Shown piece after piece: positions 35,401 through 41,309 of a stretch of DNA of 41,309 nucleotides. Positions within the stretch are counted from its first letter, which is position 1. The number at the start of each line of letters is the position of its first letter. Below the pieces are notes generated by a model. It ran no database searches and was not told the origin of the DNA. It saw only the letters and a list, made by a program, of their open reading frames with translations. The stretch is from positions 1 to 41,309 of the forward strand of contig NZ_AVPL01000033.1 of NCBI RefSeq assembly GCF_000768695.1. Direction: 5' to 3'. The position numbers were made by a program, and so were the translations under genes. Source of the DNA: Knoellia aerolata DSM 18566. Lineage in GTDB: Bacteria; Actinomycetota; Actinomycetes; Actinomycetales; Dermatophilaceae.

Positions 35401-35424
35401 AAAGGTGAGGGCGGCGTGACACGG

Positions 35425-35464
35425 CATCGGGCCCGCATCCCCGGAGAGGGATGCGGGCCCGATG
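35425..35464 (-). terminator. Strong hairpin after the M6 protease gene
   Basis: CATCGGGCCCGCATCC (35425-35440) and its exact reverse complement (35449-35464) form a 16-bp stem with an 8-nt loop, 16 nt past the protease stop. Confidence 0.9.
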
Positions 35465-35480
35465 ACTCGGTGCGCCCTGA

Positions 35481-38339
35481 CTACTCCGCGCTGGGCGGGG
35501 TGATCTTGATGAGGGCGGCCGTGTTGCCGCTGAACGCCTTCGCGACGTCGACGATGGTTCCGTAGCCCACTCCGTCGTCGGCCGGGTTCCCGGAGCCGAA
35601 CGGCCCGAGCCCGATGTCCAACCCGTCGTAGTCCGGAAGGCGGTTGCCTTCCAGGTCGTACAGCGGCGTGGAGTACTGCTGGTTGCCCACCGACGGGACG
35701 ACCGTGGAGGCGTCGCGGTCACGGTAGAACAGCGCACCGTCGGACTCGCGCAGCGCGAACCCGGGCACCCAGCCGAGGTCGTCGGTGAAGGTGCTCACCG
35801 GCGCCTGGGCCGCGAGGTCGGTGCAGACCTCCGTGTACGAGCCCGTCGGGGTGAGGCACTCCCTGAAGGGGTACGTCCTGCCCAGGCCGAACGCGGCGTT
35901 GGACGACTGGGCCCGGGACGGGATGACGTTGAGCGTGGACGGATCGAGTGCAGCCGCCGCACCCGTGCGCTGAAGCGGGTTGAAGTGGCTGTCGACGATG
36001 AGCAGTCCGCCCTTCGCACCGTAGCTCGGCAGGGCCGCCTCGTTGGTGGTGACGTGGTTGGTGTCGCCGTACGAGGTGTCGCGGTACCAGACGAGCGCAC
36101 CGGGAGCGTTGTACTTGATCTTCTCGACCTTCCACGCACCGTCCTCACCCAGCTTCTGGTAGGTCGAGTCGTAGGCGTACTTCAGGCCCTCGTCGAACCC
36201 GTCGAAGTTGCGCCACTCCACCATGTAGTACTGAGCGCGAGAGCTCGAGCCGGTGTCGATGACCCAGCCCGCACCCAGGGCACTGCCGTCGACCCACGTG
36301 CCCCTGGTGGCCGTCCAGCCGGCGGCGCCGCCCTCGACGTCGTCGGACCACGTCGTGGCTCCGCCGCCGGTGACCGCGAAGTCGTCGGCGAACCAGCCGC
36401 GCTCGGTGAACGCCGCATCCGTGGCCTGCATGAGCCGGACCTGGACCGTCTGACCGGCCCACGGGGACAGGTCGATGTAGTCGTGCCGCCAGCCGTGGCT
36501 GTCACCGGTCAGCGCGTTCTTGCGGTTGCCGAAGGTGGCGAGGTTGCCGTTGGGGTCGGGGTAGGTGTCCGGGGTGGTGACGAGGGCGCCGGCCTCGTCG
36601 AACACCTTCTGCGGAGTCCACGTGGCACCACCGTCGGTGGAGACCTCGACGAAGCCGTAGTCCCAGTCGACCTCGATGACGTAGTTGTTCCACATCCAGA
36701 ACTTGCTGTCAGCCGCGTTCGGGACGTCGACCGACCTGGACAGGGTGTTCATCGCCCAGCTCTGGTCGTTGTTGCCCCACCACATCTTGGCGCCGCTGTG
36801 CGGAGTGGCCAGGGTCTGGTCCTTGTTCGGGAGGTTGACCTTGACCCCGTCGGCCGAGCCCACGGGGGTCCGGCTCGTCTGGCCGACCTTGACGGCCTTG
36901 GGGTCGTCACCCGGGTTCATCTGCACCGGGTCGGCCCAACCGAGGACCCACTTGTCCCAGATGCCCATGTGGGTCGGCATCGACTGGAAGACCGGCCCCG
37001 AGTGCGAACCCGAGCTCATGAGGTCCCAGAAGTCGACGTCGGACTCGCCGCCGCCGGAGGTGTCGTAGAGGTCCGGCAGACCGAGGTCGTGGCCGTACTC
37101 GTGCGCGAACACGCCGACACCCGAGTCCTCGGGCTGGACGATGTAGTTGGACAGGCGCAGGTTGGTGCCGGGCACGGGTGCGCCGCCGGCCACCGCCGAG
37201 GAGTGCGCCCAGATGGCGTAGGGGCCCTCGGCTCCGCCGCCACCGGACTTGTCCTCACCGGCGTGGACGAGGACGACGTGGTCGATGACACCGTCCGGCT
37301 CGAGGAGGTTGCCGTCACCGTCACGGTCGCCCTGGTCCTCGACGTCGTAGTCGGCCCACGGGAAGTTGGGCTGCGCGTCGGAGAGCGCCTTGACGGCGTC
37401 GATCGGCAGCTGGCCCGGCCCGAGCGGGTTGTCCGGGTGGCCCTGCATGTCCTGGACGCGCGTGAACTCCCACTCGCCCTCGGCGTTCTGGAAGCACTGC
37501 GTAGCGCCGTACCAGCCCTCGGAGTGGGGGACCGTGATCCACGGCGTCGCCGCACCGCTGACGGTGTAGGCGCCCTTGGACATCTCCTCGTACATGTTCT
37601 TCATCGTGTAGCCGGAGATGTCGATGCCGGGCTTGCCGTCGGGACCGGTGAGGTCGGGGCGGACGCGCTCGGTGATGCCGGTCTTGGTGTAGAGCATCTT
37701 GTTGAAGTGCTCGGACGAGAAGTCCCTGACCCACATCGAGTTGTTGTCGGCGAGCTCACTGCCGGCCGGGTTGGGGATCTGGTTGTGCGTCGGTCCGTTC
37801 TGCACGGTGCCGGGCACACAGGTCGCGCCGTCGTAGCCGTCGGGGACCATGACGCCGGTGAAGTCGTCGTTGGCCTGCTCGCTGAACTCGACGAGGATGG
37901 TGAGGAGCTTGGCCTCCTGGGTGGTCTTGGCCTGCTTGAACTTCTTGGCCTTGATCGCCTTCGGGCTCTTGCCGGTCCTGATCGCCTCGGCCTCGAGCTT
38001 GGCGAGCTGCCTGGCAGCGACCGGGTTGCCCTGGCTGTGCTTGCGGTCGAAGGCCTTGGCCTTGGCCAGCGACTTCTGCTGCGCGGCGATCTTCTTCGTC
38101 GCCGCCTTGTCGCCCAGCTTGGCGGCCTTGTCCTGCGCGAACTTCTCCTCCAGGCGCGGAGCCACATAGTTGATGTAGCCGGCGGTGGAGTCGGCGCCCG
38201 CTGGGGCGGCGGTCACCTCGGGGGTGGGGTTCGCCGCCACGGACGCCGACCCGACGGTCAGTCCGGTGGCAGCCAAGGCGAGCGCGGGCACGACGGCGAG
38301 CGAGCGCCACCGTGTCCTGGGAGATCTGCGTAGGGTCAT
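35481..38339 (-). CDS. Secreted M6-family metalloprotease (immune inhibitor A-like)
   Basis: 952 aa. A twin-basic signal peptide (MTLRRSPRTRWRSLAVVPALALAATG...) precedes a Lys/Ala-rich propeptide to about residue 150. The M6 catalytic domain has the zinc motif HEYGHDLGLPDLYD (His413, Glu414, His417) followed by DFWDLMSSGSHSGP, as in InhA-type proteases. Downstream are beta-rich MAM/jelly-roll-like regions (VEGGAAGWTATRGTW, VRLMQATDAAFTERGWFADDF) and an end without an LPxTG signal, so it is probably released. Asp-rich DVEDQGDRDGDGN resembles a calcium loop. ATG at 38337-38339 follows GAGGAG. It is a single-gene unit with its own terminator. Confidence 0.93.
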   Translation of the reverse strand: MTLRRSPRTRWRSLAVVPALALAATGLTVGSASVAANPTPEVTAAPAGADSTAGYINYVAPRLEEKFAQDKAAKLGDKAATKKIAAQQKSLAKAKAFDRKHSQGNPVAARQLAKLEAEAIRTGKSPKAIKAKKFKQAKTTQEAKLLTILVEFSEQANDDFTGVMVPDGYDGATCVPGTVQNGPTHNQIPNPAGSELADNNSMWVRDFSSEHFNKMLYTKTGITERVRPDLTGPDGKPGIDISGYTMKNMYEEMSKGAYTVSGAATPWITVPHSEGWYGATQCFQNAEGEWEFTRVQDMQGHPDNPLGPGQLPIDAVKALSDAQPNFPWADYDVEDQGDRDGDGNLLEPDGVIDHVVLVHAGEDKSGGGGAEGPYAIWAHSSAVAGGAPVPGTNLRLSNYIVQPEDSGVGVFAHEYGHDLGLPDLYDTSGGGESDVDFWDLMSSGSHSGPVFQSMPTHMGIWDKWVLGWADPVQMNPGDDPKAVKVGQTSRTPVGSADGVKVNLPNKDQTLATPHSGAKMWWGNNDQSWAMNTLSRSVDVPNAADSKFWMWNNYVIEVDWDYGFVEVSTDGGATWTPQKVFDEAGALVTTPDTYPDPNGNLATFGNRKNALTGDSHGWRHDYIDLSPWAGQTVQVRLMQATDAAFTERGWFADDFAVTGGGATTWSDDVEGGAAGWTATRGTWVDGSALGAGWVIDTGSSSRAQYYMVEWRNFDGFDEGLKYAYDSTYQKLGEDGAWKVEKIKYNAPGALVWYRDTSYGDTNHVTTNEAALPSYGAKGGLLIVDSHFNPLQRTGAAAALDPSTLNVIPSRAQSSNAAFGLGRTYPFRECLTPTGSYTEVCTDLAAQAPVSTFTDDLGWVPGFALRESDGALFYRDRDASTVVPSVGNQQYSTPLYDLEGNRLPDYDGLDIGLGPFGSGNPADDGVGYGTIVDVAKAFSGNTAALIKITPPSAE

Positions 38340-38451
38340 GTTTCTCCTCAGGGAACCGGGCAAGGGGCCCAGACGTCCGTGCGCCATTGCACGAACTTCT
38401 GTGCATCCTGCTCCTGAACTGCCTAGGAGGGAAGGACTAGTTCGGAAATGA
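38340..38451 (-). promoter_or_regulatory. Promoter region of the M6 protease
   Basis: A 112-bp gap to the upstream FHA-HTH gene. It holds the ribosome-binding site GAGGAG and an inverted repeat TGCAC-8 nt-GTGCA at 38388-38405, a possible operator. No clear -35/-10 pair is seen, and no hairpin separates it convincingly from the gene upstream. Confidence 0.35.
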
Positions 38452-39144
38452 TCAGTCCAGAAGGACCAGATCCGCCTCGGTCACCATGCGGGTCGACAGG
38501 GCGTGCTCGACGAGCCGCGACTTGCGGTTGCTCGCGAGCTTGCCGGGGCCCCCGTGCAGGCCACGGGTGCCGGCGTCGGCAAGCTTCTGGCAGACGTTGT
38601 CGAGCTTGCGGTTGAACTTGGTCGTCGTCCACCCCAGCCGGGCCGCGGCCTGGGCGGAGGACGGGATCTGGCCCTGACCGGCATACGTCGTCCGCAAAAA
38701 GCTCTCGCACAGCGCGACGACGAGCAGCTTCTGGTCCGGGGTCATCGACACGCGGCCGACGGTCGTCTCACCCGGGGAGTCCTCGGACTCGAGCTCGGGC
38801 TCGGTGACGATCGAGGTGAAGGTCGCGTCGTCGACGGTGATGTCGAAGTCGTAGGTCGTCGGGCCGGCCGTGAACCACACCGTGAACGCCTCGAGCGCGA
38901 GCGGGATGCGGGCACCGGGCGAGAGCCACGCCTGGAAGAGGCCCTGGCGGTCGCCGACGGTCGCGGTGAGGTTCGAGCCGACGTTGGTGAGCCACCACAG
39001 GTCGTGCTCGCGGTGGACCTGGAGGAAGACGCGGTGCAGGTAGGGGTTGTCGTCGATCTCGACGTCGGCCACCCGGCCGATCGTCAGCGGGGCGTCCTCG
39101 GACGCCTGGAACTCCTCACCGCAGAACTCCACGGTCACGGACAT
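38452..39144 (-). CDS. FHA-like domain fused to a C-terminal HTH
   Basis: 230 aa. The N-terminal half (about 1-110) is FHA-like: LTIGRVADVEIDDNPYLHRVFLQV matches the GR...S/H core, though the second conserved segment reads WWLTNVGSN rather than D-x-x-S-x-N-G. After an acidic linker (ELESEDSPGE), residues about 130-230 form a helical wHTH-like domain (SMTPDQKLLVVALCESFL, SSAQAAARLGWTTTKFNRKLDNVCQKL). It may be a DNA-binding output of the kinase upstream, reading phosphothreonine. It starts 4 nt past the kinase stop. Confidence 0.8.
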   Translation of the reverse strand: MSVTVEFCGEEFQASEDAPLTIGRVADVEIDDNPYLHRVFLQVHREHDLWWLTNVGSNLTATVGDRQGLFQAWLSPGARIPLALEAFTVWFTAGPTTYDFDITVDDATFTSIVTEPELESEDSPGETTVGRVSMTPDQKLLVVALCESFLRTTYAGQGQIPSSAQAAARLGWTTTKFNRKLDNVCQKLADAGTRGLHGGPGKLASNRKSRLVEHALSTRMVTEADLVLLD

Positions 39145-39148
39145 CGCG

Positions 39149-40636
39149 TCACCCTCCGGTCAGGCACTTGACGGCCGAGTAGGCCGAGGACGCGCCGGCC
39201 GCGCGCGCCACCGCGACCTGGGCGCAGACGACCTGGCCGTTCGCCGCCTTGACGGTGTGGGGCAGCGCGCGCACGGTGAGGACCTGCGCCTCCGGCACGG
39301 CGGCCTCGCTCGCGGCCGCGCGGACCCGGTAGTAGTCGCCCTTGCGGACCCCGGCGTACTGCCACGTGAACGCGACGCCGCCCGGGACCGTGCGCCCGTC
39401 GATGAGGGGCTGCTCGGGGAGGTCGACGACCGGCCCACCGCCACCGACGGTCGCGGAGGCGGAGGGAGCGCCGGTCGAGGCCTCCGTGGGGTCGTCGCCC
39501 CCGCGGAACCCGACGGCCCAGACGAGGGCGCCGACGAGGATGAGGACGAGCACGCCGACCCCGGCGAGCAGGGCGCCGCCGCTGATCGTCGCCGGCTGGG
39601 TCTCGTCGTCGACGCCGGTGTCGGCCGTGGGGTTCGCGGCCGGGCTCGGCGTGAGGGCCTGCGGCGAGGTGACCCTGGGGGCGCGCACGCTCGTGCGGTC
39701 GGGGTCGGGCTCCTCGGGGTCCGCGCGGCTCGTGCTGTCGGCGACCGTCGTGTGCCCGGACTCGTCGAGCACGACGATCGGGGTGCGCGCGAACCGCTGC
39801 TCCTGCTCGATCGCCTGGAGCCCGCGGGCGAGGTCGATGGCGGTCTGCGGGCGCGCGTCGGGCTTCTTGGCCATGGCGTGGCCGAGCAGCCGCTCGAGAC
39901 TGACCGGCACGTCCGCCCGCCCGGTCTGCGGCACGGGGGTCGCGCGGATGCGCGGCATGAGGGCGTATGCCGAGTTGTCGCCTCCCGGTTGCTCGAACGG
40001 CGAGCGCCCGACGAGGAGGTGCCACAGGGTCGCGGCGAGCGAGTAGACGTCGCTGCGGGCGTCGCCGTTGCTCTGCCCGTAGAGGACCTCCGGCGGGGAC
40101 CACGGCACCGAGACGCCGACGTCCTCGTCGTGCTCCTCGGGGCCGAGCGCGCGGCCGGCGATGCCGAAGTCGGTGAGCCCGGGGGCGCCGTACTGGCTGA
40201 TGAGCACGTTCGCCGGCTTGACGTCGCGGTGGATGATGCCGGCCCGGTGGGCGGTCTCGACGGCGCTGGCCAGCTGGATGCCGGTGCGCAGGACCTCCTC
40301 GACGCTGAGCCGCTCGCGCTTGGCGCGGGTGGCCAGGTTGGGCGGCGGGTAGTACTTCATGACGAGGTACGCGCCACCGTCGGCGAGCTGCTCGCTGCGG
40401 AAGACCTGGACGATGTAGGGGTGGTCGGCGAGCTGCGCCATCGTGTTCGCCTCCTCGACGAACTGGCGCAGGATCGACGGGGTCAGGCCCTCGCGCTTGA
40501 GCACCTTGACCGCGACCGGCATCCGCGGCTGCTGCTGCTCGTAGAGGAAGACGTCGGCGTAGCCGCCGGAACCCAGCGGCTGGCGGTAGACGAGCCCGGG
40601 GATCTCCGGGGGCGTCCCGGGTGCTGCTCGGGTCAC
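39149..40636 (-). CDS. Transmembrane serine/threonine protein kinase
   Basis: 495 aa. PknB-type kinase domain: glycine loop GSGGYADVF (22-30), Lys44 in VAVKVLK, catalytic HRDVKPANVLIS, metal-binding DFG in LTDFGIAG, and PPE in place of APE (WSPPEVLYG). A juxtamembrane Pro/Asp/Thr-rich linker leads to one TM (ALLAGVGVLVLILVGALVWAVGF) and a small extracytoplasmic domain of about 110 residues without PASTA repeats. The GTG start at 40634-40636 overlaps the FHA gene stop (GTGA). In-frame codons further upstream are the shadow of that gene. Confidence 0.95.
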   Translation of the reverse strand: MTRAAPGTPPEIPGLVYRQPLGSGGYADVFLYEQQQPRMPVAVKVLKREGLTPSILRQFVEEANTMAQLADHPYIVQVFRSEQLADGGAYLVMKYYPPPNLATRAKRERLSVEEVLRTGIQLASAVETAHRAGIIHRDVKPANVLISQYGAPGLTDFGIAGRALGPEEHDEDVGVSVPWSPPEVLYGQSNGDARSDVYSLAATLWHLLVGRSPFEQPGGDNSAYALMPRIRATPVPQTGRADVPVSLERLLGHAMAKKPDARPQTAIDLARGLQAIEQEQRFARTPIVVLDESGHTTVADSTSRADPEEPDPDRTSVRAPRVTSPQALTPSPAANPTADTGVDDETQPATISGGALLAGVGVLVLILVGALVWAVGFRGGDDPTEASTGAPSASATVGGGGPVVDLPEQPLIDGRTVPGGVAFTWQYAGVRKGDYYRVRAAASEAAVPEAQVLTVRALPHTVKAANGQVVCAQVAVARAAGASSAYSAVKCLTGG

Positions 40637-41309
40637 TCGGAGACCTCGTAGGTCAGCGAGACCTCGTCGGCGAGCGTCACGACGGCCCCGGGCTCGATGC
40701 CGAAGTCCTCGGTGGGGCGAAGCCGGACCGGCTCCTGGCCGGGGAGGGTGACCGTCGTGCCGTTGGTCGAGCCGAGGTCGCGCACGAGGACGTGCCAGCC
40801 CTCGAGGATGACCTCGGCGTGGTTGCGGGAGATGTCGTTGTCCTTCGACGCCAGCCGCACGAGGTGGGGACGGCTGCTCGGGGGCAGGTCGGAGTTCACC
40901 TTGGGCGCGCGGCCGAGGAGGATGCCGCGGTCCAGGGGCACCTGGCCGCCGGCCGAGACGTGCAGGACGCCGAGCTGGGGCCGCGGGGTCTGGAACGGCT
41001 GCTGCGTCGGGATGTCGCGGTCGCACACCCGGCAGGCGCTGGCGTGTGGCGACGAGTGGTGGCCGGCCGGACAGAGGACGGCGAGGACGATCGGGCTGTC
41101 CGCCGGTCCGTCGAGGCCGGGAGTGAGGGCGCTGCGGTCCATCGTCACGTCGGTCGCCGCGGCCGCGGCTGCGGCGGGCGCTGCGGGTGCGGGGTCGTCC
41201 GCCGAGGTCTGCTGGAACGGTGCCGGGCCGGTCATGCCCCAGTTGTCGGGACCGGTGGGGCCGTCGGCCGGTGAAGGGGCCGGCTCGGACGGCACGGGCG
41301 GCTCGGACG
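40633..41309 (-). CDS. FHA-domain protein with zinc ribbon (5' end beyond the window)
   Basis: At least 225 codons, still open at the window edge. An in-frame GTG at 41293-41295 could be the start, but the Ser/Glu/Pro-rich sequence continues upstream, so it is probably truncated. A Pro/Ala-rich linker precedes a zinc-ribbon-like CPAGHHSSPHASACRVC. The C-terminal FHA domain has LLGRAPKVN, SRNHAEVIL and DLGSTNGTTV, the full phosphothreonine-binding signature. It is translationally coupled to the kinase, for which it is a likely substrate or adaptor. Confidence 0.88.
   Translation of the reverse strand, partial: SEPPVPSEPAPSPADGPTGPDNWGMTGPAPFQQTSADDPAPAAPAAAAAAATDVTMDRSALTPGLDGPADSPIVLAVLCPAGHHSSPHASACRVCDRDIPTQQPFQTPRPQLGVLHVSAGGQVPLDRGILLGRAPKVNSDLPPSSRPHLVRLASKDNDISRNHAEVILEGWHVLVRDLGSTNGTTVTLPGQEPVRLRPTEDFGIEPGAVVTLADEVSLTYEVSE

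Larger units (their letters stand above)
34027..35411. mobile_element. Candidate repeat-bounded cassette carrying a DUF559-type nuclease
   Basis: The outer limits are perfect 11-bp inverted repeats: CCCTCACCTTT (34027-34037) and AAAGGTGAGGG (35401-35411). Inside come, in order, two 44-bp palindromic units, the nuclease gene, and three more units of the same family in the same orientation. I see no target-site duplication next to the ends. The layout looks like a small mobile or domesticated element similar in logic to REP/RAYT modules. Mobility is not shown. Confidence 0.5.
360..39972. repeat. Highly iterated octamer CGGCATAC (24 dispersed copies)
   Basis: As GTATGCCG on plus, starting at 360, 3622, 10715, 11361, 14698, 15716, 18329, 21491, 24813, 27138, 33952, 34175, 39965. 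As CGGCATAC on plus, starting at 971, 6951, 11550, 18032, 20179, 22201, 26660, 27962, 31133, 35217, 38679. Every GGCATAC heptamer I found is preceded by C, and ten copies extend to GGACGGCATAC. It is found both within genes and between them. See findings. Confidence 0.85.

Noticed and set aside
37756-38406. An alternative minus-strand frame starting ATG at 38406 with a good upstream purine run
   Set aside because: It overlaps the M6 signal peptide region in another frame, and its product is Arg/Gln-rich without features.
360-39972. CGGCATAC as a Chi or KOPS/FtsK-orienting sequence
   Set aside because: Those are strongly strand-biased. Here orientations are 13 to 11 within one stretch, though a polarity switch elsewhere cannot be excluded.

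Overview
The window is very GC-rich (about 70% by eye), uses GTG starts often, and carries gene blocks typical of Actinomycetota. The gene set and the style of its intergenic repeats suggest a member of the Micrococcales, most like the Intrasporangiaceae/Dermatophilaceae. That placement is inferred, with no marker search. Most genes lie on the minus strand. Only the hydrolase, padR, ino1 and a small biotin carrier are on plus.

Layout. 1-4804: a DNA-repair and c-di-AMP cluster (start of an unknown gene, mutY, disA, radA) followed by an MFS permease. 4962-10428: the conserved actinobacterial block of bifunctional PBP1A, GT-C glycosyltransferase, rpsF-ssb-rpsR-rplI, closed by a strong terminator. 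A perfect DnaA box and a leader hairpin lie before rpsF. 10549-12322: a WYL regulator divergent from an alpha/beta hydrolase. 12351-14513: palindromic repeats, a PadR regulator with palindromic operator candidates, ino1 (inositol-1-phosphate synthase) and a bidirectional terminator. 14551-15933: a membrane zinc-ribbon protein and a 71-aa biotin carrier.

15950-33812 is one large minus-strand cluster: MoxR AAA+ ATPase, DUF58 protein, a TgpA-like membrane protein, then two tandem giant surface proteins (2129 and 2117 aa) with an N-terminal anchor, many cadherin/Ig-like repeats and C-terminal Fn3 domains. moxR/DUF58, DUF58/tgpA and tgpA/giant 1 are separated by 2 nt or overlap by 4 nt. The TgpA homologue has no cysteine at all, so it cannot be a normal transglutaminase. 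38452-41309 holds a signalling module: FHA protein, Ser/Thr kinase and an FHA-HTH protein. Between the two lie a secreted M6 metalloprotease and a repeat-bounded DUF559 nuclease cassette.

Two observations stand out. First, the octamer CGGCATAC occurs 24 times in 41 kb on both strands, often within GGACGGCATAC. This is far above chance and resembles a DNA-uptake-type or other genome-wide signal. Second, the DUF559-type nuclease gene at 34193-35149 is flanked by arrays of a 44-bp nested palindrome with an exact 64-bp period, enclosed by perfect 11-bp inverted repeats. The architecture recalls REP/RAYT elements but uses a different protein family.
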